NCBI RefSeq assembly: GCF_000265365.1
Contig: NC_018011.1
Span: 1,488,001 to 1,552,000 of the forward strand
Length of the DNA: 64,000 bases
Origin: Alistipes finegoldii DSM 17242
GTDB lineage: Bacteria; Bacteroidota; Bacteroidia; Bacteroidales; Rikenellaceae
Reading direction: 5' to 3'
Notes under the pieces: model-generated
What the model was told of the DNA's origin: nothing
The model's database searches: none
The model's input: only the letters and a program-made list of their open reading frames with translations
Shown: positions 61,704 through 64,000 of the stretch, one piece after another
Numbering within the stretch: position 1 is the first letter of the stretch
Layout of the letters: each line of letters opens with the position of its first letter
Program-made: the position numbers and the translations under genes

Positions 61704-61707
61704 AACA

Positions 61708-63783
61708 CTATCGGTTAAACATGCCTCCGGTAGAGTTCATGCTGTTGTTCATGCCGCCGCCGAAACCGCCGAAGCTTCCGAAACCGTTGCCGTTGTTCTG
61801 GTTGTTCTGGTCGTGGCTGTTGCGGTTGGTTTTCGGTTCCTTGGCGCGTTTCTCCGCCTCGCGGCGCAAACGCTGCGCCTCACGCTCGTCGAGCAGGCGC
61901 GAAAGCGATTCCATCGTCACCGGAGCGAAGACCCGGTTCATGTCGATCGAAAATTCGACCTCCCAGTTGGTCTTGGTCGCAAAGGTGTCTTCGCCTTCGT
62001 CGTTGGCATAGATTTCGGCCCGTTCGGGCTGGAGCCGCTCGACCACGTTGCCCGTATCCCACTTGCCGTTGCCGTTCATGTCCTCGATGATGCGGAATTT
62101 GATCTCCCCCGCAGGAACGTAATTGAACTGCCAGTCGCCGGTGGTGACGTCACGTTTCTCCTGCTTGAGCGCATTGCTGCCGTCGAGCAGCTGGAGGATG
62201 TATTTGGCCTTGTCGTCCTTGCCCTTGACATGGATTTTCACGGTGGCGAACTTTTCGGGATCGAGCACCGTGTATTTCCTGACGATCGAGTCGTTGGAGA
62301 AGCCCGCGACGTCGGTAATGGCGCCCTTGGGAATGGTCAGCGTATATTGTCCGCCGCTCGTCCACGGCGCCTCGATATGCCAGCGGCGCAGCAGGCCCGT
62401 GTCGCGCACGAAGCGCACCGGAACGTCCTCGATGCTGTTGTCGGACCGGGTGAGCGTCAGAAGCATGGCCGCCGAATCGAGCCGGGTAAGCGGATAGTCG
62501 AAATCGACGGTCAGGTTGTTCTCAGGATTGATTTCGCCCGTGAGCGGAAGCTTATAGGCGAAGGGATTCTCCTTCTTGGGTTCGACCCACTTCTCGCCGG
62601 CCGCCTCGGCCTTGCGGCGGTCGCGTTCGAGTTTCTCGCGCTCCTTCTCCTGCTCTTTGGTCTCGATCAGCCGCCAAGAGAGTTTCAGCGGTTCGGTAAC
62701 CTCCTGCAGGACATTGACCGTATCGTGCTTGAAGTAGGTGATTTCACCCTTGATCGTATCGGGCAACGCCGAAGAGGGCATGTTGAACCACAAGGCGATG
62801 GTGTCGCGCCCGACGGTCTGCGGATCGACGATGACGCGGTCTTCGGGAATGCTGTCGAAGCGGATGCGTTCGATGCGCGGATGCGCAGCTCCGAAGTAGA
62901 GCATCGCCTTGTGCTGCAGGGGCCGTTCGGTCTGCGAAAGCAACTGGCGGCGGAACGCCTTGTCGGTGAACATGCGCAGATAGAGCTGCGGCTCGGCCGT
63001 GACATATTGGCGGATCGAGTCGTACCACATGGCGAAGTCGGGCATCTCGGCCGGATTGTAGCTCTTTTCGAGGAAGCCGACCTGATCGGAACCGGGTTCG
63101 TACATCTGGTTGTCGTTCTTGTCCTGAACGGCGTAAACCCGGTAGGGGATCGGCTTGAGGTTTTGGGCGATGAAGATGCCGTTGTTTTCGGCACGGGCGA
63201 TTACGGCGGGCTTGTACTTGAAGATCGTCGAGTCGTATTCGGCCACGTTCTCGACCGAATCCGCCGGGAAGAACCAGATGAACGACTTCGACACCGAGTC
63301 GGCCTTGTAGCTGTCGGCCGTATAGCCCGAAAAGATCATCGAGTCGATCGTGGGTCCGGTCGAAAAGACATAGCGCATCGAATAGAGGGGGTTGCCCTCG
63401 TTGTTGTCGCGCACGGCGCTGCCGAAATTGAGCGCATAGGTCGTATTGGCTTCGAGCGTATCGCGCAGCTGGACGACGATGCCTTTGCCGCGCATCGAAA
63501 CCAGCGGCTTCTTCTTCATCTGGGGTGAGGTGAAGAACTCCTTCTGCTGATCCTTGAGCTGCACGAACTCGTCGAATTCGATGTAGATCTTCTCGTGATG
63601 CACGGTGGGCCGGTTGACCGAGAAGTTGTCGGGCGTCATGTTCAGGATGACCGGCGGCAGGGTGTCGCGGGGACCGCCCGTGGGGGTCATCATGCTCGCG
63701 CAACGGCTCAGAAAGGCCGTGGCGAAGAGCAGCAGGACTGCGGCGCGCAGCAGGCGCAGGATATTTCGTTTACGGGTCTGCAT
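61708..63783 (-). CDS. Ig-like-domain lipoprotein (Big_5 type)
   Basis: 691 residues. Lipoprotein signal with acylated Cys in FLSRCASMMTPTGGPRDTLPP, the Bacteroidota signature of these proteins (about 20-45). A SbsA-type Ig-like domain follows (NFSVNRPTVHHEKIYIEFDEFVQLKD, about 52-140). A charged helix (about 385-415) precedes further beta domains, and the tail is Asn/Gly-rich (about 660-691). Such proteins occur as single copies near cell-envelope genes; function unknown. It ends 4 bp before the barrel gene start. Confidence 0.87.
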   Translation of the reverse strand: MQTRKRNILRLLRAAVLLLFATAFLSRCASMMTPTGGPRDTLPPVILNMTPDNFSVNRPTVHHEKIYIEFDEFVQLKDQQKEFFTSPQMKKKPLVSMRGKGIVVQLRDTLEANTTYALNFGSAVRDNNEGNPLYSMRYVFSTGPTIDSMIFSGYTADSYKADSVSKSFIWFFPADSVENVAEYDSTIFKYKPAVIARAENNGIFIAQNLKPIPYRVYAVQDKNDNQMYEPGSDQVGFLEKSYNPAEMPDFAMWYDSIRQYVTAEPQLYLRMFTDKAFRRQLLSQTERPLQHKAMLYFGAAHPRIERIRFDSIPEDRVIVDPQTVGRDTIALWFNMPSSALPDTIKGEITYFKHDTVNVLQEVTEPLKLSWRLIETKEQEKEREKLERDRRKAEAAGEKWVEPKKENPFAYKLPLTGEINPENNLTVDFDYPLTRLDSAAMLLTLTRSDNSIEDVPVRFVRDTGLLRRWHIEAPWTSGGQYTLTIPKGAITDVAGFSNDSIVRKYTVLDPEKFATVKIHVKGKDDKAKYILQLLDGSNALKQEKRDVTTGDWQFNYVPAGEIKFRIIEDMNGNGKWDTGNVVERLQPERAEIYANDEGEDTFATKTNWEVEFSIDMNRVFAPVTMESLSRLLDEREAQRLRREAEKRAKEPKTNRNSHDQNNQNNGNGFGSFGGFGGGMNNSMNSTGGMFNR

Positions 63784-63785
63784 CG

Positions 63786-64000
63786 TTATCTCTTGCTTGC
63801 TTTTTCAGGCTCCTTGGGAGCCAGTTTGTCATTGACCACGCGCCAGCCGCCCTCCTCGACATAGAGGTATTCCTGCTTCCACGGGCGGAAAACGACCGGA
63901 AGGAAGTTTACGGGCTGGCCGCCCTCGACGATCTCGACCTCCTGCTGCGAGTAGGCGTAGAGCTGGTTGACGGGATCGGTCACGACCACCATCAGCGTCG
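63786..64000 (-). CDS. C-terminal part of an unidentified protein (cut by window edge)
   Basis: 71 residues are visible before the window ends; the frame stays open through the edge (TLMVVVTDPVNQLYAYSQQEVEIVEGG region), so the Met at 63992 is probably internal. The C-terminus is charged (KLAPKEPEKASKR). Its stop is 2 bp from the Ig-like lipoprotein start, so they are co-transcribed. I cannot assign a function. Confidence 0.55.
   Translation of the reverse strand, partial: TLMVVVTDPVNQLYAYSQQEVEIVEGGQPVNFLPVVFRPWKQEYLYVEEGGWRVVNDKLAPKEPEKASKR

Noticed and set aside
61612..63528. 638-codon plus-strand frame opposite the Ig-like lipoprotein
   Set aside because: Shadow frame. The minus-strand protein has a lipoprotein signal and family motifs.
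1..64000. CRISPR arrays, rRNA, tRNA, insertion sequences and prophage genes
   Set aside because: Looked for while reading; no repeat-spacer series, transposase, rRNA segments or complete tRNA cloverleaf seen. This is a reading by eye and not a search.

Overview
The window is about 64 kb of chromosome from a member of the order Bacteroidales, most likely Alistipes or a close relative in the Rikenellaceae. The sequence evidence is Bacteroidota-type promoters (-7 element TAnnTTTG), a SusC/SusD pair with an ECF sigma/FecR regulator, a UpxY-led polysaccharide locus, a MqnE gene (futalosine menaquinone pathway), and a visibly GC-rich backbone broken by AT-rich islands. The genus is an inference, not a measurement.

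Layout. 1-16.1 kb is mostly housekeeping: hflX (cut by the left edge), tonB, rlmN, a periplasmic thioredoxin, a methyltransferase, a probable 6S RNA, three tandem small XRE regulators, rsmG, a glycosyltransferase/sigma-factor pair, then tgt, an LptF/G permease, mqnE, a PASTA protein, a RluD-type pseudouridine synthase and a YgiQ-type radical SAM gene. 16.2-37.3 kb is one leftward surface-polysaccharide operon of about 22 genes. Read from its promoter it holds upxY, an unknown gene, a WecA-like transferase, rmlA, acyltransferase, rmlC, acetyltransferase, rmlD, GT32, rmlB, flippase, GT2, pyruvyl transferase, nitroreductase-like gene, polymerase, GT2, acetyltransferase, acyltransferase, two GT4 genes, a nucleotidyltransferase-fold gene and a 52-residue membrane protein. 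37.4-39 kb is the switch: a 286-bp segment between perfect 15-bp inverted repeats carries a near-consensus promoter, next to a tyrosine recombinase gene. 39-45 kb has a putative sulfate exporter and porin, a short minisatellite, recO, prmA and xerD. 45.4-57.3 kb is a polysaccharide-utilisation-type locus (sigma factor, FecR, SusC, SusD, two lipoproteins) with a divergent secreted GH2 enzyme. 57.4-64 kb carries an amidohydrolase, a DUF4296 lipoprotein, a LolC/E-like permease, rbfA, an outer-membrane barrel protein, an Ig-like lipoprotein and a truncated gene.

The most interesting feature is two-level phase variation of the surface polysaccharide. The whole operon appears to be switched by promoter inversion, and this copy is in the ON orientation. 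Inside it, four decoration or linkage genes each carry an 8-9 bp G/C homopolymer. Two (a GT32 glycosyltransferase and an acyltransferase) are out of frame here and are restored by one added base. Two (an acetyltransferase and another acyltransferase) are in frame and would be truncated by a slip either way. Promoter inversion is classical for Bacteroidales capsules. Combining it with contingency-type homopolymers in the same operon is, as far as I know, unusual for this phylum.
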